Source: Podospora pseudoanserina
Taxonomy: Eukaryota > Ascomycota > Sordariomycetes > Sordariales > Podosporaceae
Assembly: GCF_035222485.1 (NCBI RefSeq)
Contig: NC_085924.1
Coordinates: 4,154,001-4,218,000 of the forward strand
DNA: 64,000 nucleotides
Reading direction: 5' to 3'
The notes under the pieces were generated by a model. It had not been told where the DNA came from and did no database searches. It was given only the letters and a program-made list of their open reading frames with translations. A program made the translations under genes and the position numbers. Positions 1 to 8,506 of the stretch are shown in pieces (the first letter of the stretch is position 1; the number at the start of each line of letters is the position of its first letter).

Positions 1-439
1 ATTCAATGTCGTCTTCGGGCCAGACAGCTGGTAGGGCCCAGGTATCGACGCGATCGGGCTGCGGAAGGGTCGAGATGTATGGCCACCAGTATGAGTCTTT
101 CTCTTTCAAGTACTCCTTCATCAGGAAAAAGCGACCAATAACATGCGGTGGGTTCGATGACATGAACTGCGGTGGGAACACCGGCCGTTGCTCTTTGTTT
201 TGTGGTGCCCTGCTGACGGGTCCATCAATCAAGGCGTTGATGTATGAGAGGGTTATCGCAACATGGCAGGCGACAGCGCAAAACCCTGGCGCCAGGGCCT
301 CATTTGCGGAGGGTTTGACCCGTAACGAATATCCTGTGACATCGTCTTCGTAAACTTCCAGCGAAGGGTGTAATGCGGCTCCGTGATCTTGAGCCCATCT
401 CTTCAAAGTGTCAAAACGGCTTTGGTCGAATTCCTTCAT
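1..439 (-). CDS. SET-domain protein, N-terminal part (runs off left edge)
   Basis: The minus strand is open from an ATG at 439 to the window edge, giving about 146 residues. The sequence runs through a stretch resembling the RuBisCO-LSMT/SETD6 type of SET methyltransferase: an N-terminal segment beginning KEFDQSRFDTLKRWAQDHG, a central stretch, and then FLMKEYLKEKDSYWWPYIS followed by LP and VWPEDDIE. In that family the 'L..E...G..S.W.PYI..LP' stretch lies in the SET-I insert and leads to a Trp/Glu-Asp segment. Such enzymes methylate lysines of cytosolic or ribosomal proteins. The catalytic NHS/Tyr part lies beyond the edge and cannot be checked, so activity is inferred from family only. No intron is needed in the visible part. 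Confidence 0.68.
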   Translation of the reverse strand, partial: MKEFDQSRFDTLKRWAQDHGAALHPSLEVYEDDVTGYSLRVKPSANEALAPGFCAVACHVAITLSYINALIDGPVSRAPQNKEQRPVFPPQFMSSNPPHVIGRFFLMKEYLKEKDSYWWPYISTLPQPDRVDTWALPAVWPEDDIE

Positions 440-746
440 TTGCGTGGTTGTTGATGGTGATTTGTGCTCTGTGGTGGGAATGACGAAGTGCCGATGCCCA
501 AAGTTTTCTGGCAATCAGCAGGTGCTTAGTCAGCAGACAGAGCGGAGCACAAGCTTGAGTGCCTCTCTAAGCTCTGTAACCATCATGTTTGTTTACTTCG
601 GTGGGGATCTCTGCAATGGCTGATGTCCTCGCTGTGTTCTCGTTTGTTTTCTAAAACAAGCTGGACACGTGTCTTGATGCTGATCTCTGGGTAATGACGG
701 CTCGCAAAGCAAATGCGGACTTCATTGACCTGTCTCTAGCGCACAT
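440..746. other. Intergenic, upstream of SET gene
   Basis: This stretch would carry the promoter of the minus-strand SET gene. I see no open frame with recognisable content and no clear TATA element. Confidence 0.4.
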
Positions 747-1085
747 TTACTCAAAGAAGCTAACTATTTCTCGAACATCGTCTTCGGGTGACTCGTCTAA
801 GGCGTCAATGAAGCAATATAGTCGGCGATTGCTTATCTTACTGCCGGAAAGCATTCTCATTCCGATCGTTTCCCTAGAAGGCATAATCCTCCAGCTTCGC
901 TCAGCAACCATCTCTAAAAACTCACTTCGCAGTTGGCTGAGGTGGTGGGCAAGCGGTCCGACCTACGATACCTAGTCGAGCAGCACTCACAGTCGGTCGG
1001 TTGAGTTGACGAAAAACAGAACCGTGCGAGGCTTCGGGCGGTCACCGTTTTGCCAGAGCCCCGGGGCTGGTCCAATTGGAGTGTG
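747..1085 (-). pseudogene. NACHT/NLR relic
   Basis: Two pieces of a fungal NACHT ATPase lie in order on the minus strand. A P-loop-like segment (PRGSGKTVTARSLA) is at about 1025-1065. A Walker-B segment, RRLYCFIDALDESPEDDVR, lies downstream at about 760-830, preceded by an LRSEF...MVAERSW stretch like the region before Walker B in ankyrin/WD NLRs. NLRs with a NACHT domain are the STAND regulators of heterokaryon incompatibility and programmed cell death in fungi. Here the two motifs are only about 85 residues apart, in different frames, and no effector or repeat domain flanks them, so the gene is broken and only a core fragment survives. It could be the eroded end of an NLR once paired with the nearby HeLo gene; that is inference. 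Confidence 0.6.
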
Positions 1086-1386
1086 AAATGTTCTCAAGCT
1101 GCATGCATGCTGCCGCCAACTTGGCGATGAAGACAAAGTCGCAGCAAAGGTGTACACCAATGAAGAAGCAAGGGTTGGAATTCATTGGCACGTGCCAGTG
1201 TTGCCACCAAACCTGCCGGTGCTGCTGTTGTTGTAACTCAAAGGGGCCTAGGTTGATACCTGGGCCAGCAATTCTAGGTAAGATGCTCCAATAAATCCCG
1301 GGCCTGACAACATTTGTTTCATTCGACCAGTATTCTCGGACATTGGTGTCCATGTCCAGCCATATATCCATCCATCATATCCTACA
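1086..1386. other. Spacer between NLR relic and HeLo gene
   Basis: About 300 bases with short open frames on both strands, none of which I recognise. It may hold further NLR debris too degraded to read. Confidence 0.3.
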
Positions 1387-2870
1387 CTACCCCACCCGCT
1401 CCACAACCACCATCTGCTCCGTCAACAGCCCTTCATCCTCGGGCTGTTTTCTCTCCATGCAAAAACAAGTCATCACCACGCCCAGCACCATCTCCCCAGC
1501 TACAAACCGAAATTTCTTCACTGCCTCCTCTTGCTCAAGAAGGTCTTGCAGATCAGACAGGTCAATCACCTCGTTTGACTCCTCGGCCGCTTGTATCAGC
1601 TCTTTTAGACTTCCCTTCCAGGTAGGAACTGAGCAAAGATATCCACCAATGGCTGCCACATCACCAGCTCGACAATGATACAGGCCAAGCTGTACATGTC
1701 AAATCTTTTTTGGTACGTCTCCCTCCCTCGCCCTCTAGCATCTGGATGACGGTAAAGATCCGCTTCCAAACTCCGTGTCAGGAAGGTGGGTGTATTTCTG
1801 TGACTCGAGCGTGTCGGACGGCTGTATTCATAATCGGCAATATAGGGGTCTGAGCCGAGGAAGAATTTGTTCGATGAGCCGTGAGGGGCGAGGAAGAGGA
1901 TATTTTCGGGGCGGAGGCCTTTGTGCAGCCAGCCGGAAGTGTGGAGTTGGAGGATTGTTTCTGCCAAGCAGAGGGCGATTTCGAGGCGGCGTTTGAGGGC
2001 GACGAGGGGTTGGCTGGAGATGAGGCTACGGAGGGATTTGTAGTCCCAGTCGAGGATCCCTTCAGAGTTGTTGTCATTATGGTGATCCGGGAGTTCTTCA
2101 GGCATGCTGTAGACGATTCCGTGACGCGAGCGGAAGGATTTGTCCGAGGTAGAGAGGGAGGTGAGGAAGAGGGCCAGACATTTCATTTGGTTGATGTAAC
2201 GTTCCCATTGTGTGCTCTCGACGGTTTTCCACTGGATGAGAACTTGCTTCTGCCGGTAGGTCGCGAATCCGAGGTTTGATTCGAATAGGGGAGTGGACCG
2301 CTCGTTGATATCAGTCCAGGGCTTCAGGGAACGGCCCAAGACGGCGAGTTTGGGCATCCGCAGGCCGATCTTCTCGCTTGTCATTTTTGGTGTTATCTCA
2401 TCGTCTCTTTTGTCAGCGCCCAGAACGAGACGGACTTGTTTGAGGTATTGCGGCGGCGTTGATGGCATGTTGGTAACGCCCGGCATCGCTGACCAGATCC
2501 TTGATCTGACAGGCTCCTGACGTTGTGGTCGTCAGGGAGATGAGTTCGCGTAATAGTTGGCTATATTTTGTCTTTTCTTCTTGCCGCTCACTGGCCTCAA
2601 GAAGAATTTCGAGACGGTCGACAAGTTCGGCGATCTGTTTCAGATATGGTTGCAACTTTTCCCTATCCCTGGCTGCCCAACGAAGTCGTTTGATAGGGGG
2701 GTTGTGTTCCTGGATGATTTTGCCAGCTGTTGTTCCAAAATTCGGCTCAACTTGGCAAGGAGTTTAGCCACCCCTTTCTTTTCGCCTTCGATCGCCTGTT
2801 CTTTCTCAGCCGCTTCGAGCTCTTCTTCCTTCACGTTGACAAATTTACGACACACCTCTACCGGATGACG
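1387..2870 (-). pseudogene. HeLo/kinase-like protein, apparently broken
   Basis: The minus strand carries, in order, a charged coiled segment (KFVNVKEEELEAAEKE), a HeLo-type helix pair (KRLRWAARDREKLQPYLKQ then AELVDRLEILLEASE), and a kinase-like domain with the remnant LHTSGWLHKGLRPENILFL (catalytic-loop region without HRD), PYIADYEYSR, and FDMYSLACIIVELVMW (F-helix region). A C-terminal helical tail follows. HeLo domains (HET-S/LopB) are membrane-active cell-death effectors, and HeLo plus degenerate kinase is a common fungal architecture. The N-terminal half of HeLo is not seen upstream. The parts lie in three frames without convincing splice sites at every junction, so I read it as broken, with about two to three breaks. 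An unresolved intron set is the alternative. Confidence 0.5.
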
Positions 2871-2872
2871 TC

Positions 2873-3274
2873 GTGGAAGAACCCGATGTCTCGGTCCGAG
2901 AGAGAACGGACTCTCGTGCCTCCTCATATGAGACAGCAACTGAGCTTGTAGCCGGCACCGCCCAGGATCAAGCCAAAATTGATGCAAAGGATAGCGAACA
3001 GCCTGAAGGCCAGGGAAAGAGTGGTGGACAGAGAGTGCTACGCGACTCCGGGTTGGGATTTCTAGAATACGAGAGTAATTCATCTAATGGGGACGAGATT
3101 CTCCAGCTTCCCGGCCCCTTTTTTCCAGTCCGACAGCAAAGACATCTTGCGCTAACCCCCCAACGGAACTGCTCGAATGCCATCCCGCTTGATGTCCAAA
3201 AGTTGATGAATAATACCTGGGACATGGCCTCCAGTGCGCCAACATCAGTCATGTCCGAACGGACCAAATCCTGA
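2873..3274 (+). other. Open frame with 'DSGLG' Ser/Pro-rich module, possible 5' exon of ankyrin gene
   Basis: A plus-strand frame begins at ATG 2873 and is rich in charged and Ser/Gln residues. It includes RDSGLGFLEYE and a following LPGPFFPV stretch. DSGLG-type linkers occur in fungal ankyrin and zinc-finger proteins just before their folded parts. It ends at a stop about 150 bases before the ankyrin frame at 3430, so it could be an upstream exon of that gene or a remnant. It lies back to back with the HeLo gene. The assignment is tentative. Confidence 0.3.
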
Positions 3275-3429
3275 ATCAAGGGTTTTCTGTTTCTCATTCC
3301 GTCTACAAAACAAATTGAGGACGTCTTAAGTTTCCACTGCCAAAGAGGATCAGCTTCGGCTGTGAAAGCCATCTTATACCATGTAACAACTCCTAACAAC
3401 CCCTCAAGCACCGCTAAATCTTCCATCCT

Positions 3430-4467
3430 TTGATTCACGCCATAAAGGGTGGCACCTCGGGGCACAACAAATGCATCCGGGAGCTTCTGGCAGCAGGAGT
3501 CAACCCGAACCACCGGTCAAAGAAAAGCGGTTTGACACCACTTCAAATCGCACTCAACCGCCCAAACTTCAAGGGCTACGCCAACCTCATCTGGTTGCTT
3601 TTTACCAGCGAGCCCCGCAAACTTGATCCTAACGGGACAGACCTTCAGGGTGAGGTCCCTCTGTTCAGATTTTTCCTGGGCGCAGATGAGGAAACACTGG
3701 AGGCTCATAAGCGGGGTAGTTTGATCATGCTTCTGAAAGCTGGCGCTAACCCCAACCGCCTACAACCCGGTACTGGTAATTCACTCCTTCATCTTGCCGT
3801 CAGAAGAAAGGATGTTGTCGTCACGGCGATCCTCCTTCATGTTGGCGTTGATGTCAACGCCTTGAACCTTTCTGACACCTCACCGCTTCAAATCACGGCC
3901 GCACAGTTCCACCAGCCACAAGGTGGTGAAGAGGTCCTCGATCATCTGCTCAAGAACGGGGCAAAGGTTGATCAACCGGCCGGAGCGCTGCGGCGAACAA
4001 CGCTGCACTGGGCGGTAAGAGCTGGGAATACGACAGCCATCCGCAGGTTGCTGGATGGAGGGGCGAATGTGACTACTGAGGATAAGGAGCAGAGGGATGC
4101 GATTGCTTTGGCGGTTAAACACACCAACAAAGTCTTTGTTTCAAAAACTGTGCCCGGAGTCGGTGATCACAGACTCGGAGAGGCAGTCAGAGAGGTCGAG
4201 GCGGGTGATCACATTGAGATTATGCAAGGTTTAATGGGCAAGGCACCAGATGATTACCACATCAAAGGATTTTTGCATCAAGGGACATGCGCTACTCAAA
4301 GTGCTGCAAAATATATGACTGGTGGGCTGTTGAAAAGGCTGTTGAAGATGGGGCTTCACTTGGAGACGCCGTCTAAGAACGGTAGCACAGTAAGGGAATT
4401 CATCGAGGTTGAGGATCGTGGTCCTGTGAAGCAGGTCGCGAGGAAATGGGTACCTGCAGCCAGATAG
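3430..4467 (+). CDS. Ankyrin-repeat protein (5' end uncertain)
   Basis: An open frame of 345 residues carries about six ankyrin repeats. Typical elements are IRELLAAGVNPNHRSKKSG.TPLQIAL, LLKAGANPN, NSLLHLAVRRKD, LLHVGVDVNA, LLKNGAKVD and TLHWAVRAGNTTAIRRLLDGGANV. No in-frame ATG lies near the start and a stop sits just upstream, so the frame is probably an internal or last exon whose 5' exon lies upstream, perhaps at 2873-3274, or the gene has lost its 5' end. After the repeats, about 100 residues are unrecognised. Ankyrin arrays are protein-binding modules and are frequent ligand-sensing ends of fungal NLRs, which fits the neighbourhood. It is divergent from the HeLo/kinase-like gene. Confidence 0.6.
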   Translation: MIHAIKGGTSGHNKCIRELLAAGVNPNHRSKKSGLTPLQIALNRPNFKGYANLIWLLFTSEPRKLDPNGTDLQGEVPLFRFFLGADEETLEAHKRGSLIMLLKAGANPNRLQPGTGNSLLHLAVRRKDVVVTAILLHVGVDVNALNLSDTSPLQITAAQFHQPQGGEEVLDHLLKNGAKVDQPAGALRRTTLHWAVRAGNTTAIRRLLDGGANVTTEDKEQRDAIALAVKHTNKVFVSKTVPGVGDHRLGEAVREVEAGDHIEIMQGLMGKAPDDYHIKGFLHQGTCATQSAAKYMTGGLLKRLLKMGLHLETPSKNGSTVREFIEVEDRGPVKQVARKWVPAAR

Positions 4468-4813
4468 TATGGGTCTGAGCTCGCAGTTGTGCGGCTGTTG
4501 AAAAGGAACAAACCCGAGTCAATACTAATTCTTCTTGAAAGACTGTAGGTATGTGGAGTTTACAGGCACCTTATCCAATGGATTGTCCATACTTTCAAGT
4601 CAGTGAACACTACCTCCGCTCTCCCTTGTTCCTGATGCTCGCTTAGGATCCAATGTTATTGAAGGCTTCCATTGCTGGGCCACAAAACCATTGCGTACAA
4701 CAAATGCAAAACAGACGGGGTATGGATGTCATGCTAGTAGCTCCAAGGAAACTGCCACTCATACTTCGCGATCTCTGCAGGCCCTCAGGTCCTAGTCTAG
4801 CATGGTACTGTAG
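4468..4813. other. Convergent spacer
   Basis: This spacer lies between the 3' ends of the ankyrin gene and the CBM18 gene. It should hold both polyadenylation regions. Nothing else is seen. Confidence 0.35.
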
Positions 4814-5801
4814 CTAACACCCCAGCAGTCCACACAAAAGCCCATCATCGTCCTCTTCAAGAATCTCCTCCTCCAGCTCAATTATCTCTTCCCCATTCCT
4901 TGTTCTCGTCCTTGTCCTCGTCCGGGTTATTCTCCTGCGCGTGGTTCTTGCGGCAGTGGTGATAATTCTCGTCACAGTCGCCGTGGTCTGCCTGATATCG
5001 GTCGCTGTTCTGGTAACAGTAGCAGTTGTCGTTCCAATCCTGGTGACTGGGCTCTCCACCGTCCTCGTTGTCGTCGCAGTCGTAGTTGCAGTCCTTGTCA
5101 CCGGCACGGTAACAGGGCTTCCAGTTGCAATAGTGGTTACCGTCCGTATCGTTGTGGCTGTGGCTGTTGTAGGAAGTAGTACGGAAACCGTCACTGTTCT
5201 AATCACAGTCACAGTTGCCATGGTGCTCGCGGCAATGGTGTTGGTCTGCAAGATGGTGCTGGTCTGGAGAACGGTGCTAGTGGAGAAGAGTAAGACGGTC
5301 CTCTCGACAATCTCGGTTTTATTGACCGTCTGGGTCACGTTGGTGATGCTAGTGCGGAAGACGGTCTCCGTTTTTTGGCATGATGTTGCTGGTTGCTGGG
5401 TAACGGTGCGGAAGGTTGACGATGCCGGGATGTCGCAGAGACCGAAGGCGGGGTTGCAACCAGGACCGCAGTGCTCTTCCGTATTACCACACCTACATAT
5501 CCGAGTATGTCAGTAGTCAGTCTATACTTGAAGGATGATTCATGATGACTGCAAGTCAGGCATTGTTTTGTGCCAAGCCAGCCCCTGAATTGACCCCTGA
5601 GATTGGAAAGGGGGGGAAAGTGGATACCCACCATCCATGTGCTGAACAGCATTGTCCAAACGTTGAAGTAATACACGTGAACTCTCCACCACACTGGCCG
5701 TCGGCACTGGCTTTGGATGGTGCCGGTGACTGTGGAAGGGATAAGACGGCGCTTGGGGCTATGAGTGTCACGAGAAGGATGTAACGGAGTAGGTAGCCCA
5801 T
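4814..5801 (-). CDS. Secreted CBM18 chitin-binding, Thr-rich wall protein
   Basis: Two exons (5801-5632 and 5492-4814; intron 5493-5631, donor GTGGGT, acceptor TAG) give 282 residues. ATG 5801 is chosen because it starts a signal peptide (MGYLLRYILLVTLIAPSAVLS). Residues about 35-75 form one hevein-like CBM18 with eight cysteines in the family order, ending CNPAFGLC; the intron splits the domain exactly at GWC-GNT. About 140 residues of Thr/Val/Arg-rich TxTxT repeats follow, typical of O-mannosylated wall proteins. The tail is odd: a Thr-Arg run (about RTRTRTRTRN), then an acidic block (EEIIELEEE...EDDD), then LLCGLLGC. No GPI signal is obvious. Probable role: binding chitin at the wall surface. 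An upstream in-frame ATG at 5822 would add seven residues. Confidence 0.75.
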
Positions 5802-5822
5802 TTTGGGCAAACGAGGGTCCAA

Positions 5823-6649
5823 TCACAGAAGGTGGAGATGAATAAGGACTGATATTGTGCACATGAGTTCTATTGGGTTGTTCAGGAGTATCTGACGCGG
5901 CCATCACGAATATATACCGTCTACTCAAGTTAACCATCATCTTTCTCCAGTCGCGGTGTCTGTTGTGGAACTCGAGCGGGTAATTCCGACATGAGCTGAA
6001 GCGATGGTTCCCGAAAGCTGGATATGGAGTTCTAGCCCGGCTCAAAGATTCAACGGAGCGGCTGATAATCTATGACCTATGAATAGACGCCCGGGTCGAT
6101 ATTGTCCGGGCTCTATCCGCAGCTGTCCATATTGACCCCGAAGCCCAGAAACTCGGTACTTGGCATTTGCAGATCATTTCTTAGATAATTAGATTCTGTT
6201 ATTTGAAGAGAGGTATCATAGATAGCTATGAATACTACGCGTTGAGGCCTCTAAGCTATCATCACAGCGAAAGGCAGCTACTAGTAGGCTGATTAGAATC
6301 ATGGCTGCCCGCTAGTTGCAATGTTGGTGATTAGGTTGGTAAGAACCTATAACAACGTTCTCGCTCTCAAAGTTCCTTGGACATGACTGGAAACATTCCG
6401 GTAGCGACATGATGTTGGGCTTCAACTGCAAGAGGCTTCACGGCGCAGTTTCTTGGCGGCGGCGATGAGGATTAAGAGCCAACAATGAAGTTGGCCCACT
6501 TCTCAGGGCACAGCATCCCAAACGCAAATAATAACCAACCTTCATATTTCATTTCTGGCTTCCCTGAGTTATTTCCCAACTGTCCAGACAAGGGTGATGT
6601 TATTCATTACGTTGAAATCAAGGGAAACATCATCCACCTCAACACCTAG
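5823..6649. other. Intergenic, AT-enriched in the middle
   Basis: Upstream region of the CBM18 gene. Around 6170-6330 it becomes AT-rich, with many TAG/TAT runs. I see no coding frame or repeat with clear boundaries. Confidence 0.35.
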
Positions 6650-7048
6650 CGACGTCGACGTGAACAAAGCATTCGATTCTTTCTAAGACACCACTCATGG
6701 CCGTCGACGAATTACACCGAGCGACACCCGAAGCTATGCAAACAGGTACTACTTTTCTCAGAAGACGGGAGAGTCCAACTTGGCTATCACAACGAACACA
6801 ACCATGAGGTTTGGGCTATTTCCGGTCTCGGAAGAGATGGGTGTTTCGATGAATCTCACGATTCATGGTCACCAGAGGACATCATAGCTGGTGAGATCCC
6901 AGGTTGTGTTGAATACCTCGAAACGCTCCTTCAGGAGAACGGCGCGTGTGGACACTCACCATTGATTGGCAGCGAAGCACCTCCACAACACACTTCGGGT
7001 ATTCCTGCTCGACTGTGCTTTTTTAGTCAATGGTCAGATCCTGATTGA
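6650..7048 (+). pseudogene. Orphan open frame, unknown family
   Basis: A 132-codon frame between stops reads like real protein: VLLFSEDGRVQLGYHNEHN, WAISGLGRDGCFDESHDSW, SPEDIIAGEIPGCVEYLE. There is no in-frame ATG at its start and no recognised domain. Composition (acidic, Gly/Trp-containing) differs from a chance frame. It sits just upstream of the HET relic on the same strand, so it may be part of that gene or a separate decayed gene. No function can be given. Confidence 0.35.
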
Positions 7049-7089
7049 GGTGTCAATAATGACATCTTCTTCGTCGACACCAAGAATCT

Positions 7090-7700
7090 TTGCCACGCTT
7101 GCTACCTGAAAGCAGTGCCAAGAGGCTTCAACGTCTGGAGTACGAGTTATTTCGACAGATACAACAACTACGTCGACATGGAATTCCGCCGCTATTTCGA
7201 AGATTGTATTATCAGAAACGAAATTCCAAAAACACATGGATCGAAGAGCAACACGTTCTTACGATTGCGCTGGCCACGATGCTACAGTGCCAAGACAAGA
7301 AAATTGGCCTTTGACGAGCAGTCATATCCCCAAGATGCCAGGAGCCACCATCACGCATGAGTGTTGGCGGTGGCTGGTCTGGAATTGGCCGCCCTTTTAC
7401 ATTGATCAGCTTTGTGTGTATCCGCCATACACCGTTCACACTGATCCAATCAAGAAGCAAGAAGAGAACCAACGAGTTTCGAAGCTTAACGCAATTGCGT
7501 ACGTCGGAGCCACTCATGGAATCCTAGCCAATCCGCCAGGCGGTAGGGGGGAACGGACTATGGTCGAGCTGCGTGTTCTTGGAAGCCGCGCTCTTCACCA
7601 ACCGGATAATTTTGGAGATCCTACCGCATTGCTCAAATTTGGCCCAGGATATGTGAGTTGTCCGCAACCACCTTACAGTCCACTGAGCCGCTAGACTGCT
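7090..7700 (+). pseudogene. HET-domain relic
   Basis: The plus strand holds the most diagnostic part of a HET domain: YIDQLCV followed after a short insert by TDPIKKQEENQRVSKLNAI and YVGATHGILA, matching the family pattern 'LWID..CI.Q.D..K..Q...M..IY..A..TIVA' at about 7395-7520. Upstream text (MPRGFNVWSTSYFDRYNNY...) may be the N-terminal side. HET domains trigger cell death after fusion of incompatible hyphae. The YSALSYVWG-type motif and the C-terminal region are not found intact, and several frames are involved, so this is a broken copy with at least three breaks. Confidence 0.55.
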
Positions 7701-8506
7701 AATATGAACCTTGAATAGATCGTACATGGAGACACATATTGAACCCCCCCGCAAGTAGAATACAGTTCTCGGCTGAAGAAATACTCAGGCTTTGGTGCGA
7801 TTGCCATGCGGCAAGTAATGGACCCAAAATCAGCCCCGTCTGAGAGGCTGCCAGAAGAGAAAAAAGTTCTAGATGATCGGAATACCAACAGGGCCGACGG
7901 CTGAAGAGATTGAACGACTTCAGCAGTTTCCATACCGCAATTACTCAGAAACTATACGAAGGTATGAAGAGCTTCGTGCCGAGCTTGAAGTGCGAATGAG
8001 GTATGTCCATCCATAACCTCTTTCAAGGATATATTTTGACTCTGAAAATCAGGGAGACAACTGTATCAGCTGAGCAAACGCCTCCTTCAACACCGACTAA
8101 GCATTCTAAAAGCCATCGAACACCCAGAACAATCAAGCATTTCCCTGCTTCAAGTGCCCCAAAGGTGTCTTCAACAAGGACACCACACGAGAGGCCCACA
8201 TTCTATAGAACTTATGTTGGGAATCGAAGACTACTCCCCAAAAACAAAGAAAATACTGTTCCAGGAAGGGAAAGGCTACATGGGCTCTATTGTCACGAGG
8301 CGAGCCCGTATGTATACCGTGGGCCATTTCGGATTGTGGAGCATGACAGAGATGTTCGAAGTCCTAGAATATCAGGACATCGGGACAGGTGCTGGGAGGT
8401 CTGAGATTTGTGATGGCCGAGGTATCAAAAGTAGGGCTGCTCAAAGTCACAGGTATCGCAATAAATAGCTAGATAGCTACGTAAATTCTGAGATGCGTCA
8501 GTACAA
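7701..8506 (+). other. Unassigned open frames after HET relic
   Basis: An ATG at 7873 opens a helix-like frame (AEEIERLQQFPYRNY, YEELRAELEVRMR) that meets a good donor (GTATGT at 8001) with a possible acceptor CAG at 8052. Downstream the plus strand stays open in two frames to about 8465. Splicing at these sites gives about 159 residues. I do not recognise the product; it may be the tail of the HET gene or an independent hypothetical. Confidence 0.25.

Noticed and set aside
1042-1371. 109-codon minus-strand frame over the NLR relic
   Set aside because: It lies in a different frame from the P-loop text and has no recognisable content.
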